From Methyloceanibacter sp. wino2 (GTDB taxonomy: Bacteria; Pseudomonadota; Alphaproteobacteria; Rhizobiales; Methyloligellaceae), in contig NZ_CP028960.1 in NCBI RefSeq assembly GCF_003071365.1, forward strand, positions 558,001 to 622,000: DNA of 64,000 bases, given 5' to 3'. The position numbers were made by a program, and so were the translations under genes. Below, in pieces: positions 47,907 to 56,526 of this stretch. Each line of letters opens with the position of its first letter. Within the stretch, counting starts at the first letter, position 1. A model generated the notes under the pieces. It was not told where the DNA came from, made no database searches, and saw only the letters and a list, made by a program, of their open reading frames with translations.

Positions 47907-48275
47907 CTAGGCGACGCAAATCCCGGCCACAGCGACCTTCTGGAACAGGTGCGGCGCGGCCACGGCGGATGACGGATAGGCCGCGTGCGTTGCCACGAAC
48001 TCGGGATTCTCGAACGCCGCCCGGAAGTGGCCCGTCGATTCCCAGACCGCATAGTTGAGATAGGCAGGGCTCTCGCCGATCGCGCGGTGGAGCTGGGTGG
48101 ATATGAAGCCCGGCTGCCGCTTCATGAACTCCGCGTCCTGCTCCCACGCCTTCAGAAACAGCTCTTCGTCCGCTTTTTCGAGCGTGAAGACGTTCACCAG
48201 CACGACGGGGGAGGCATCCACCGCCAGTTGACGGTCAATCGGAAAGGCGGGGTCCAGTGGCCGTATGAAGGACAT
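47907..48275 (-). CDS. Antibiotic biosynthesis monooxygenase (ABM) domain protein
   Basis: 122 residues, ATG 48275 with GGAG 7 bp upstream. A single ferredoxin-like ABM domain: ASPVVLVNVFTLEKADEELF, LKAWEQDAEFMKRQPGFIST, LNYAVWESTGHFRAAFENPE. Family members oxidise quinones or degrade haem; the residues shown do not decide. It is divergent from a MarR-type gene, with a palindrome between, so it is probably derepressed by a ligand of that regulator. Confidence 0.88.
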   Translation of the reverse strand: MSFIRPLDPAFPIDRQLAVDASPVVLVNVFTLEKADEELFLKAWEQDAEFMKRQPGFISTQLHRAIGESPAYLNYAVWESTGHFRAAFENPEFVATHAAYPSSAVAAPHLFQKVAVAGICVA

Positions 48276-48335
48276 GAAAAGCTCCGTTCGGTTTGGTAGC
48301 ATGATGTCAATTTGATATAATGCTCACATATATAT

Positions 48336-48353
48336 TTGACATGATGATGTCAA
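48336..48353. promoter_or_regulatory. Palindromic operator between ABM and MarR genes
   Basis: TTGACAT, four bases, ATGTCAA, a perfect 7-bp inverted repeat in the AT-rich 87-bp gap between divergent genes. Further ATGTCAA and TTGAT half sites lie near 48304-48315. The position and form fit a MarR-family operator acting on both genes. Confidence 0.65.
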
Positions 48354-48362
48354 TATCAGCCT

Positions 48363-48851
48363 ATGGAACCAATCATGACCCCTCGACTGCGAACGCCGGC
48401 CGGAAGCGCCCTGACCGACCTCATTCTCGATCTGTTTCGCCTCAACAACCGCGTCCTCGCCGCCGGAGACCGGCTGATTTCCGGGTTAGGTCTCACGAGC
48501 GGACGCTGGCAAGTGCTCGGAACAATCGTTGCCGCGGAGCGGGCGCAGCCGGTGGCTTGGCTGGCGCGCGACATGGGCGCCAACCGCCAAAACATCCAGC
48601 GCATCGTCAACGACCTGGAGAGAGACGGTCTCGTGATGTTCAAGCCGAACCCGCATCACAAGCGCGCTCAGCTTGTCGTTCTCACCGACGAGGGTAGGCG
48701 CAGGTTCGACGCGGCCATGAAATTACAGGCGCCTTGGGTCAACGACCTCGCCGAAGGCCTACCTGTCGAGGCCATCGAGACGACGCGCTACACCATGGCC
48801 GCGCTGCTTCGGCGGCTGGAGGGACATGGCCAAGCCGACGGTCAAGACTGA
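48363..48851 (+). CDS. MarR family transcriptional regulator
   Basis: 162 residues with the winged helix-turn-helix: SGRWQVLGTIVAAERAQPVA, WLARDMGANRQNIQRIVNDL (recognition helix), LVMFKPNPHHKRAQLVVLTD (wing). It divides flanking dimerisation helices. It most likely represses its own gene and the divergent ABM/membrane protein pair from the palindrome at 48336-48353. Confidence 0.93.
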   Translation: MEPIMTPRLRTPAGSALTDLILDLFRLNNRVLAAGDRLISGLGLTSGRWQVLGTIVAAERAQPVAWLARDMGANRQNIQRIVNDLERDGLVMFKPNPHHKRAQLVVLTDEGRRRFDAAMKLQAPWVNDLAEGLPVEAIETTRYTMAALLRRLEGHGQADGQD

Positions 48852-48940
48852 TCGCGAACATGCCGGCGGCGGATCGGCGTTCCCCGCCCGCGCCACGGTC
48901 GCGCCATAGAACTGTCACCGGCGTTCACTACCCAGGACGG

Positions 48941-49330
48941 ATGCGCGGCAGGAATGGCTCGGGCCTGAGCAACCTCATCTTGAAGATCACCGGCGCGGTC
49001 TGCATGATCGCGGGCCTTGCCACCGTTTGGCTGCCGATCCCGACCGGTCTCATTCTCATGGTGATCGGACTGACGCTCCTGATCGCCAGCAGCCCAACCA
49101 TCGCCGCCTGGGCCCGGCTCCTGCGCCAGCGCAACAAGGGGCTGGACGAGAAACTGAACCGCGCCGAGCCGTATCTGCCGAAGCAGATGCAGCGCGTTCT
49201 GGCGAAGACCAAGCCCAATAGGACAAAGCTCGATCCGGCGGCGCGGGACGTTCAATCGGCCCAGCCGCATGACGTACCCAAGGCGCCGGGCCTCACGGCG
49301 TCCACCGGCGGACAGGCCGAAGCGTCCTAG
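48941..49330 (+). CDS. Small membrane protein (PGPGW-like)
   Basis: 129 residues. Two helices near 10-50 (ITGAVCMIAGLATVWLPIPT, GLILMVIGLTLLIASSPTIA) with a Leu-Pro-Ile-Pro turn, then a charged C-terminal tail. The turn resembles PGPGW-domain membrane proteins of unknown function, but the match is loose. ATG 48941 follows GGACGG; an earlier ATG at 48860 would extend it through low-complexity sequence. Confidence 0.65.
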   Translation: MRGRNGSGLSNLILKITGAVCMIAGLATVWLPIPTGLILMVIGLTLLIASSPTIAAWARLLRQRNKGLDEKLNRAEPYLPKQMQRVLAKTKPNRTKLDPAARDVQSAQPHDVPKAPGLTASTGGQAEAS

Positions 49331-49487
49331 ATCCGCCTTGCGCTGACCCGGCTAAGCCCCTAAGGACCCGCGTGGGCTTGATGTGCCGCAAGGACGCATA
49401 CGCCCCATTTCGCGAGCATGTGACCGCTCTGCCGGCGACGGCCATAGGGCCGTTGCTCGCTGCGGGACCACTTTGGGGGAGGATGGT

Positions 49488-50261
49488 GTGGAGACTTCAG
49501 GCGGACTGCCCGATATCGCCATTGTCGATTGGAAGGCGCCGTTCCGGTGGCTCGCCGGAGGCTGGCGCGATCTTTGGAAGGCGCCGGTGCCCTGCCTGAC
49601 CTATGGCCTTCTCCTCGCGATCGTGAGTTTTGCCATCGGCTACGCGTTGGTCGTCTCCAACGCGGAGTTTTGGGCCTTGGCCTTGACCTGCGGCTTCGTG
49701 TTCGTCGCCCCAATGATCGCCATGGGGCTGTACCAGGCGGGACGCAGCATCGAGCGCGGCGAGAAGCCGACGCTCGGAGAGATGCTCTATGTCCGGGACG
49801 CCGTCCGCGGCGATCTTGCCTATCTCGGTCTATTCCTGCTGATGATCTACCTGCTTTGGGGGCGTATCGCCCAGATCGTGTATGGCCTGTCGACCTATCA
49901 GTTGCATCGGACCGTCGACGACTTCGTCACCTTCGCTCTGACGACGTCCGACGGGAACACCATGCTTGTCACGGGCACGCTCGCCGGCGGCTTGATCGCC
50001 TTTCTCACCTATTGCGGAGTCGTCGTGGCCGCGCCGATGCTGCTCGATCGCCATACAGGGGTGTTCACCACCATCGCCACCAGCGTCCGGGCCGTGGCCG
50101 AGAATTTTTGGCCGATGCTCCTGTGGGCCGCGATCCTCGGCGTCTTGACCCTGGCGAGCGCCGCGACCGGCTTCATCGCGCTGATCGTCGTGTTCCCGTG
50201 GCTCGGTCTTGCCAGCTGGCGCGCCTACCGCGACCTGGTCCCTGGGCCTCTGCCGGAATAA
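49488..50261 (+). CDS. DUF2189 family membrane protein
   Basis: 257 residues from GTG 49488, after GGGGGAGG. Six predicted helices; LWKAPVPCLTYGLLLAIVSF, FVFVAPMIAMGLYQAGRSIE and SVRAVAENFWPMLLWAAILG follow the DUF2189 pattern. Members are inner-membrane proteins without known function, sometimes beside cytochrome oxidase genes; none is nearby here. Confidence 0.85.
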   Translation: METSGGLPDIAIVDWKAPFRWLAGGWRDLWKAPVPCLTYGLLLAIVSFAIGYALVVSNAEFWALALTCGFVFVAPMIAMGLYQAGRSIERGEKPTLGEMLYVRDAVRGDLAYLGLFLLMIYLLWGRIAQIVYGLSTYQLHRTVDDFVTFALTTSDGNTMLVTGTLAGGLIAFLTYCGVVVAAPMLLDRHTGVFTTIATSVRAVAENFWPMLLWAAILGVLTLASAATGFIALIVVFPWLGLASWRAYRDLVPGPLPE

Positions 50262-50313
50262 GCGGGGGCAACCCGGCCGGCGCTAACCGCGCCCTTCCCT
50301 CGCCCCGCGGAAC

Positions 50314-51348
50314 GTGGCATCGCAAAGCATGGCTTCGAGACAGTCGGCTTTGCACAGACCGGTCCGCTGGCAGCCGCCGCCTAAATTCCGGATGAACGAG
50401 TCGCGCGACGAGGCGATTACGGCACCGCTGTCCCTGCACGGCCTCCCCGGCTCCGGCGGCGAGGATGTCCTGATCGAGCAAGATGGATCGGTGGTCACGG
50501 GGCTCGGCAATGGCGATGTGGTGCGCCTGACGACGGACGGCACTGCCGTTCTCGGCAATACGGGCGGACGGCCGCTGGGTCTCGAGGCCTGCGCGGACGG
50601 AACATTGCTGGTGTGCGATCACGACAAGGGCCTGCTGCGCGTCGATCCCGCGACCGGGCGCGTCACAGTCGTACTGAACGAGATCGACGGCGCACCCTTG
50701 CGCTTTTGCAGCAACGCCGCCCGGTCCGAGGACGGGAGCATCTACCTGACAACGTCGTCCGAAACGGCAACGTGGGACGACTACCAGGCGGACGCCATCG
50801 CGCACGCGACATCAGGAAAATTGATCCGTGTGCATCCCAATGGCGATACCACCGTCCTCGACCGGAACCTCTCCTTCGCGAACGGGATTGCCCTCGCACC
50901 GGATGAGTCCTGTCTCTATGTCGCTGAAACACTCGGCTACCGGATCCGCCGCTATTGGCTGAAGGGCGAGCGCGCCGGAACGTGGAGCGATTTCGTCACC
51001 GGGCTGCACGGCTTCCCCGACAACATCAGCCTATCGAGCACGGGACTGTTGTGGGTGGCGCTGCCGGCGCCGCGCATTGCGTTGCTCGACTTCCTGCTGC
51101 CCCGGCACCCGGCCTTGCGGACGCTCGCGCTGAAGCTGCCCCGCGTCCTGCAGCCGCGCCCGAAACGTATCGTGTGGGTGCAGGCCTACGATCTCGATGG
51201 ACGGCTCGTCTACAATATCCGAATGCGGCACCGCGGCTTCTCATTCGTGACCGCCGTAGCGCAATCGGAAGGCACGCTTTGGCTGGCAAGCGTTCGGCAC
51301 GCCGCGCTCGCGCGATTGGCGCTGCCGCCGCGCAATGTCACCGTTTGA
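50314..51348 (+). CDS. SMP-30/strictosidine synthase-like beta-propeller
   Basis: 344 residues. Repeated propeller blades include ADGTLLVCDHDKGLLRVDPA, LSFANGIALAPDESCLYVAE and GFPDNISLSSTGLLWVALPA, the signatures of the strictosidine-synthase-like subgroup of SMP-30 proteins. It is a distant paralogue of the gene at 31518. No clear signal peptide. Probable hydrolase of lactones or esters; substrate unknown. Confidence 0.88.
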   Translation: MASQSMASRQSALHRPVRWQPPPKFRMNESRDEAITAPLSLHGLPGSGGEDVLIEQDGSVVTGLGNGDVVRLTTDGTAVLGNTGGRPLGLEACADGTLLVCDHDKGLLRVDPATGRVTVVLNEIDGAPLRFCSNAARSEDGSIYLTTSSETATWDDYQADAIAHATSGKLIRVHPNGDTTVLDRNLSFANGIALAPDESCLYVAETLGYRIRRYWLKGERAGTWSDFVTGLHGFPDNISLSSTGLLWVALPAPRIALLDFLLPRHPALRTLALKLPRVLQPRPKRIVWVQAYDLDGRLVYNIRMRHRGFSFVTAVAQSEGTLWLASVRHAALARLALPPRNVTV

Positions 51349-51443
51349 TACCACCCGCGTGCGGGTGGTCATGTAAACGCCGCTGTCGCAAACCAAGATC
51401 AGTCTAGCCATTGCGTCCGGTCGGCCTGTAAAAGAGAGCTGCC

Positions 51444-52637
51444 ATGTGGTCCCGCCTGCTGATCCTTGCCTTCGTTCTCCTGCCCGCCCAAGGACTCGCC
51501 GCGGCTGCGTTCGCCGGCGCGAAGGAACGCGTCAGAGCGCTGGCGCCCAACGGCATTGTCTATGTGATCGACGAACAGGGCACCGAGCTCATCACGCAGA
51601 ACGCCGACAAGCCGTTCGTGCCGGCTTCCGTCGCGAAAGTCGTGACCTCGTGGCTCGCGATGGAGGTCTTGGGGCCGGCCTATCGCTTCAAGACGCATTT
51701 CTATCTCGATGAGAATCGCGTGCTCTACGTGCGCGGCGGCGGCGACCCGATGCTGGTCTCCGAGGAGTTAGCCCTGCTGGCGCCGGAACTGGTCGCGGCG
51801 ATCGGAACTGAGCCGATCACGGGCATGGTGCTGGATCCCAGCTACTACCCCGAGAAGGTCAGCATCCCGGGAATCGAAGACAACAGCCGCTCGTACAACG
51901 CGTTGAACTCCGCGCTGGCGGTGAACTTCAACACGATCAGCGCGGTGCGCCGCGGCACCAAGGTCTATCCCGGCGAGAAACAGACGCCCCTTACGCCGTT
52001 GGCCGTGAGTCAGTTCAGGTCACGGGGCCCGAACGGACGCGGCCGCATCAGCCTTGCGAAGGATCCCGAGCTCAGCCTGATCTATGCGGGAGAACTCCTC
52101 GAAGCATTCATCGAGAAATCCGGCGGCAAGGTCGAGGGCAAGATCACGATCGGGCCGGTGCCGCCAGGACTTCAACCTGTTTACGTGCATCAGCAGTCAC
52201 GAAGCCTCGCGGCCATCATCAATCTGCTTCTGATCGGCTCCAACAACTACATCGCCAACCAGGTTTTCCTGGAGATCGGCGCGGCGCGTTACGGCGGCCC
52301 CGTGAGTCTCGAGAAGTCTCTCAAGGTCGCCAACGAGATGCTGGCCGCGCACGGGCTTCAAGACGACATCTATCTGGAAGAAGGTTCCGGTCTCAGCCGC
52401 GGCAACCGCTTCACGGCGCAGGGGCTCGCCAAGGTTCTCGATCTCTTCGTGACCTATGCGGAGCTGATGCACGGACACGACGGCGGCACGAACAAGACCG
52501 GCACCATGTCGGGGATCAGGACTTTGGCCGGCTATGCCGACACGGCCAATCATGGACGCGTGCGTTTCGTCATCGCCCTCAGAGGCGGCGGCCGGCTGCG
52601 CTACTCCGTGCTCAAGGCCATCGAGCAAGGACTCTAG
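51444..52637 (+). CDS. D-alanyl-D-alanine carboxypeptidase/endopeptidase (PBP4, S13 type)
   Basis: 397 residues with a signal peptide (1-20). The penicillin-binding triads are all present: Ser62-Val-Ala-Lys65 in VPASVAKVV, Ser-Asn-Asn in GSNNYIANQ, and Lys-Thr-Gly in NKTGTMSG. It trims peptidoglycan stem peptides in the periplasm. A little shorter than E. coli DacB (477), with a reduced insert domain. Its end is 96 bp before a small membrane protein gene. Confidence 0.92.
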   Translation: MWSRLLILAFVLLPAQGLAAAAFAGAKERVRALAPNGIVYVIDEQGTELITQNADKPFVPASVAKVVTSWLAMEVLGPAYRFKTHFYLDENRVLYVRGGGDPMLVSEELALLAPELVAAIGTEPITGMVLDPSYYPEKVSIPGIEDNSRSYNALNSALAVNFNTISAVRRGTKVYPGEKQTPLTPLAVSQFRSRGPNGRGRISLAKDPELSLIYAGELLEAFIEKSGGKVEGKITIGPVPPGLQPVYVHQQSRSLAAIINLLLIGSNNYIANQVFLEIGAARYGGPVSLEKSLKVANEMLAAHGLQDDIYLEEGSGLSRGNRFTAQGLAKVLDLFVTYAELMHGHDGGTNKTGTMSGIRTLAGYADTANHGRVRFVIALRGGGRLRYSVLKAIEQGL

Positions 52638-52733
52638 CACGTGCGGGGCTGCTGACGTTCGAGCGATGCTCGTTGTCCACGCGGCCGGAAAGTGCACTCT
52701 ACGGATGTCGAGACGTTTCGGGGACAGGTGACG

Positions 52734-53000
52734 ATGGAAGTTGTTCTGGTCGTATTGCTCGCGCTCTTCGCCGTGATCGCCCTCTTCGTCTGGTGGCGGT
52801 TCGACATCGACCTTTCCGATGTCGTTGCATCGAGCGTCACGCCGGCGATCGGCATCGGCCTCATCTATGTCTACGGCACGGCTCTCGCCTGGGTCGGAGG
52901 CATTCTGCTCCTCGGGATCGGGGTCTTCGCGCTCTTCTATCTAATGAAACGGCGCGAACGGATAGCCGCACGGCGTAGCCCGTATCGCGACGAGCCGTAG
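52734..53000 (+). CDS. Small two-helix membrane protein
   Basis: 88 residues: two hydrophobic helices (VVLVVLLALFAVIALFVWWR, LAWVGGILLLGIGVFALFYL) and a basic C terminus. ATG 52734 follows a GGGGACAGG stretch. No family recognised. Confidence 0.6.
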   Translation: MEVVLVVLLALFAVIALFVWWRFDIDLSDVVASSVTPAIGIGLIYVYGTALAWVGGILLLGIGVFALFYLMKRRERIAARRSPYRDEP

Positions 53001-53105
53001 GCAACAGCGACGACAGCGCAGAAAAAAGGCCGGACGCTTTTGCTCCCGGCCCCAATTCAGTGTGCCGCTTTGACGGCACGCATGTTCTCTCGCGCGTCGC
53101 GAAGC

Positions 53106-53507
53106 CTATTTGGCTTCGACGCACGTCCCGAACTGCGTGAAGGCACGGCCGGCCTGCGCAATCGTTCCGGACATATTACCCGACGGCTTTTCGACAACCG
53201 CCGACCAGGTCTGGAGCCCCTTGCGCCCGCGCATGATCAAGACCTTCTCGTCGTCGTAGACATCGCCCTGTTGCAGGAGAGCGCCACCGCCGAAGAGACC
53301 CGAGAACAGGTTCTTCTCTTTGACGTTGAGAGTCAGCATGGGCGGGATGCCAGCTGTCTCATGCTTGATGCGCTTGCAACCCGAAACGGCGGTGCACTCG
53401 AAAACTTCGTGCACGGCGCATGCATACTTCGGCACAGCGTGTGCCGGCACAGCCGAGAGCGCCACGGCCGCGAACGGCACGACAGCCGCAAACTTTAAAA
53501 GTTTCAT
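53106..53507 (-). CDS. Secreted hypothetical protein (Cys-rich)
   Basis: 133 residues. Signal peptide 1-22 (MKLLKFAAVVPFAAVALSAV, cleaved after AHA), then YACAVHEVFECTAVSGCKRI with three Cys and one more near the end (FGTCVEAK), which may pair in the periplasm. The middle part is beta-rich (VYDDEKVLIMRGRKGLQTWS). No family recognised. Paralogous in layout to small host- or stress-linked secreted proteins, but no function can be given. Confidence 0.75.
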   Translation of the reverse strand: MKLLKFAAVVPFAAVALSAVPAHAVPKYACAVHEVFECTAVSGCKRIKHETAGIPPMLTLNVKEKNLFSGLFGGGALLQQGDVYDDEKVLIMRGRKGLQTWSAVVEKPSGNMSGTIAQAGRAFTQFGTCVEAK

Positions 53508-53679
53508 CAGATTGTCCCTTTGCGTTGCAGTGAAAACCGCGCGCATGCTGCCCTGCTTGAGGGCGGCTAACAAGGGAAAGTGCTGCAAAGAAACTGACAA
53601 AGTAAAACCGGGCGGAACGTATGTTCCGCCCGGCCAGGTCCCCGCTCGCAGCAGCAAGGGCTCTCGTCAAAGACGTCGT

Positions 53680-54075
53680 CTAGTAAACGACGTTGCTCGC
53701 CTGCCTGGTCAGAACCTCACCCTTGTTGAGGACGGTCATGGCCTTGGCATCGGGCGCGCAGGTGAAAACCACACGCTCGTTCTTCACGCCGTCGAGGTGA
53801 AACAGTTCACCAGGGTGCAGCGCGACACGCACGCGCTTGGCTTCGACTGCACCGTCGGCTGCCGCCGTCGACATGACGGCGCTTACCGCACACTTGCCCT
53901 GATCGGGCTCGTAATAGGCAAGAAGACGAGAGTCACCGACCTTTGCGAGAATCGGCTGGTACGGTCCGACGGGACCGAGATTCGTCGCATGCGAGTCGTC
54001 GGCGCTAGCAAAGCCTGTAGCCGCAAACAGCGAAAGCGCGCCGGCGGCGGCAATAGGAAGGATGTTCTTGAACAT
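53680..54075 (-). CDS. Secreted hypothetical protein
   Basis: 131 residues. Signal peptide 1-25 (AAAGALSLFAATGFASA), then a compact beta-rich domain with two Cys (KCAVSAVMST, FTCAPDAKAM) that probably form a disulfide. ATG 54075 has GGAGG 7 bp upstream. No family recognised. Confidence 0.75.
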   Translation of the reverse strand: MFKNILPIAAAGALSLFAATGFASADDSHATNLGPVGPYQPILAKVGDSRLLAYYEPDQGKCAVSAVMSTAAADGAVEAKRVRVALHPGELFHLDGVKNERVVFTCAPDAKAMTVLNKGEVLTRQASNVVY

Positions 54076-54552
54076 CGGTAGGCCTCCAATCTCAAAATCG
54101 GACGCGAACTGATTCCGCGCCCCGTTGCACTCATAGATATTGTTGCATCGCGTCATGTCTATGGTGCAGCGCAATGACATACTGCCGCGTGGCTCGCTGC
54201 CGCACGATTTTCCTGATGACTCGATCAGAAATTCAGAACGAAAAACCTGCTGATTTTGTGGGCATTTTTGAATGTCTCGATCAGGAAAGCCGATCAAGAG
54301 TCGCGACTCGTTTCGGCTTCGCGCGAGTGTGACGGAAGCGTTAACGCAATGTGGTTTTGGCGTGTCTAAGACGCGTTTGTAATGTGTGTCCGGCGCGCAT
54401 TTTTGTGCATCTGCACAATGCACGATCAGGGCACTGACGATGATCGAATTCCGATCGATGGAAAGATGTCGCAGGTCGACGTGCCGGTACGGTCGTGCGC
54501 CGCAAGGCAGTCGCGCGTTAACCACACTCAACTCTTGGAGCAAATCGACGGA
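54076..54552. other. Intergenic region
   Basis: AT-richer than its surroundings. A long minus-strand frame continues upstream from the secreted protein but lacks protein character. It should carry that gene's promoter; no RNA gene or strong terminator is visible. Confidence 0.35.
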
Positions 54553-55002
54553 TCAGCCGAGCTTGGCCTTCACGGCGCCGCTGGCCTTGCCGAAATCCAT
54601 CTGGCCCGCATAGCGGCCTTTGAGCACGCCCATGACTTTGCCCATGTCGCGCATGCCGCTCGCGCCCGTCTCGGCGATCGCGTCGTCGATGGCTTTGGCC
54701 ATGTCCGCGTCGGACAATTGCTTGGGCAGGAACTCGCGAATGATGTCGGCCTCGGCGCCTTCCTGCGCGGCAAGCTCGGTACGCCCGGCGTCAGCGTAGA
54801 TCTTCTGCGACTCCTCGCGCTGCTTGATCATCTTGGCGAAGAGTTCGAGCAGTTCGGCATCGGTCGCCTTTTCGGCTCCCGAAGTCCGGGCTGCGATATC
54901 GCGATCCTTGATGGCGGCGCTGACAAGGCGAAGCGTGGACACGCGTTGCATCTCGCGCGCTTTGGTCGCGGCTTTCAGTGCGGCGGTGATGGTCTCGCGC
55001 AT
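54553..55002 (-). CDS. GatB/YqeY domain-containing protein
   Basis: 149 residues, ATG 55002. The full YqeY family layout is visible: TLRLVSAAIKDRDIAARTSG, ELFAKMIKQREESQKIYADA, IREFLPKQLSDADMAKAIDD and the late DMGKVMGVLKGRYAGQMDFG. It shares the C-terminal tRNA-binding fold of GatB, but its own role is not known. Found next to carA in many alphaproteobacteria, in this divergent orientation. Confidence 0.93.
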   Translation of the reverse strand: MRETITAALKAATKAREMQRVSTLRLVSAAIKDRDIAARTSGAEKATDAELLELFAKMIKQREESQKIYADAGRTELAAQEGAEADIIREFLPKQLSDADMAKAIDDAIAETGASGMRDMGKVMGVLKGRYAGQMDFGKASGAVKAKLG

Positions 55003-55283
55003 CTGTCTCGATTTCGGGCTGCTTTTCGAAGGAAGCTCCCAACCTAATCGACGGCGCCCGGACACGCAAGCGAATTTGCGCATCTAAGGCATTGTTTTAA
55101 CAAGAAAATTTTTGAGCTCCGCCATTGACCCCGTCACAAAGCTGACGTAAAGAACGCATCTTAAGGACGCGCGCTCCTTAAAAATCGTGGTTCTCACGCC
55201 TGACTGACCAGAGCGCAACGCCCCACCGTTTGCAGCTTTCGTTTTGGCGACCACCGACACCGGCCGAACATAGATATTCGCGG

Positions 55284-56513
55284 ATGACTGACGAGCACGA
55301 CACAGGGTCCTCGCCCCTTGCGCGGACGCATGCGCCAAGGACGCAGCCTTGGGCGGACGAAGCGCCGACGGCCCTGCTCGTTCTGGCGAACGGGACCGTG
55401 ATCGAAGGGCGCGGCGCGGGCGCGACCGGCAGCGCCGTGGGCGAAGTCTGTTTCAATACGGCCATGACCGGGTATCAGGAGATCCTCACCGATCCCTCCT
55501 ATGCCGGACAGATCATCACCTTCACCTTCCCCCATATCGGCAATGTGGGCGCCAACACCGAGGACATCGAAACCTCCAATCTCGCCGCCTCGTCCGGCGT
55601 GAAGGGCTGTGTCTTGCGCACCTCGATCACCGCGCCGTCCAATTGGCGCGCCGCGCAGGACCTGGACTCGTGGCTCAAGGCGCGCGGCATCATCGCCATC
55701 ACCGGCGTGGATACGCGGGCGCTGACGGCACTCATTCGCGAGAACGGCATGCAGAATGCGGTGATCGCGCATTCCCCGGACGGTGTTTTCGATATCGACG
55801 CGCTGAAGCGCGAGGCCGCTGCGTGGTCCGGCATGGTCGGCCTCGATCTCGCCAAGGACGTCACCTGCGGGCAAAGCTACACCTGGGACGAGACGTCCTG
55901 GCGCTGGGGCGAGGGCTACGGCCGTCAGGAGTCGCCGCGCTTCCATGTGGTCGCCATCGACTTCGGATTGAAGCGCAACATCCTGCGCGAGCTGGCGACT
56001 GTGGGCTGCAAGATCACCGTGGTCCCGGCCGACACCAGCGCCGAGTCCATTCTGGCACGCAAGCCCGACGGCGTTTTCGTCTCGAACGGTCCGGGCGATC
56101 CGGCGGCGACCGGCGAATACGCGGTGCCTGAGCTGGAGAAGATCATCGACAGCGGGGTCCCGACCTTCGGCATCTGCCTCGGCCATCAGATGCTGGGCCG
56201 GGCGCTCGGAGCCGAGACGGCCAAGATGCACCAGGGCCATCACGGCGCCAATCACCCCGTCAAGGATTTCGAGACCCACAAGGTCGAGATCACCTCGATG
56301 AACCACGGCTTCGCCGTGACACGGGAAAGCCTGCCCGAGACGGTCACCGAGACTCACACGTCTTTGTTCGACGGCTCGAACGCCGGGCTGAAGGTCAAGG
56401 ACAAGCCCGTCTTCTCGGTGCAATACCATCCGGAGGCCTCGCCCGGCCCCCAAGACAGTCATTACCTCTTCACGCGCTTCGTCGAGCTGATGGCCGCGCG
56501 GAAGACCTCATAG
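55284..56513 (+). CDS. Carbamoyl-phosphate synthase small subunit (glutamine amidotransferase)
   Basis: 409 residues. The N-terminal CPSase domain has [20 protein letters not shown]; the class I amidotransferase domain has the catalytic Cys in FGICLGHQM and the His/Glu pair in QYHPEAS. It splits glutamine and passes ammonia to CarB for arginine and pyrimidine synthesis. carB follows 13 bp downstream. Start at ATG 55284, with a 30-residue lead before the domain. Confidence 0.97.
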   Translation: MTDEHDTGSSPLARTHAPRTQPWADEAPTALLVLANGTVIEGRGAGATGSAVGEVCFNTAMTGYQEILTDPSYAGQIITFTFPHIGNVGANTEDIETSNLAASSGVKGCVLRTSITAPSNWRAAQDLDSWLKARGIIAITGVDTRALTALIRENGMQNAVIAHSPDGVFDIDALKREAAAWSGMVGLDLAKDVTCGQSYTWDETSWRWGEGYGRQESPRFHVVAIDFGLKRNILRELATVGCKITVVPADTSAESILARKPDGVFVSNGPGDPAATGEYAVPELEKIIDSGVPTFGICLGHQMLGRALGAETAKMHQGHHGANHPVKDFETHKVEITSMNHGFAVTRESLPETVTETHTSLFDGSNAGLKVKDKPVFSVQYHPEASPGPQDSHYLFTRFVELMAARKTS

Positions 56514-56526
56514 CCCGGCCGGAACG

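Noticed and set aside
53359-53670. Minus-strand frame overlapping the secreted Cys-rich protein
   Set aside because: Alternative frame of the same region, without signal peptide or start site as good as ATG 53507.
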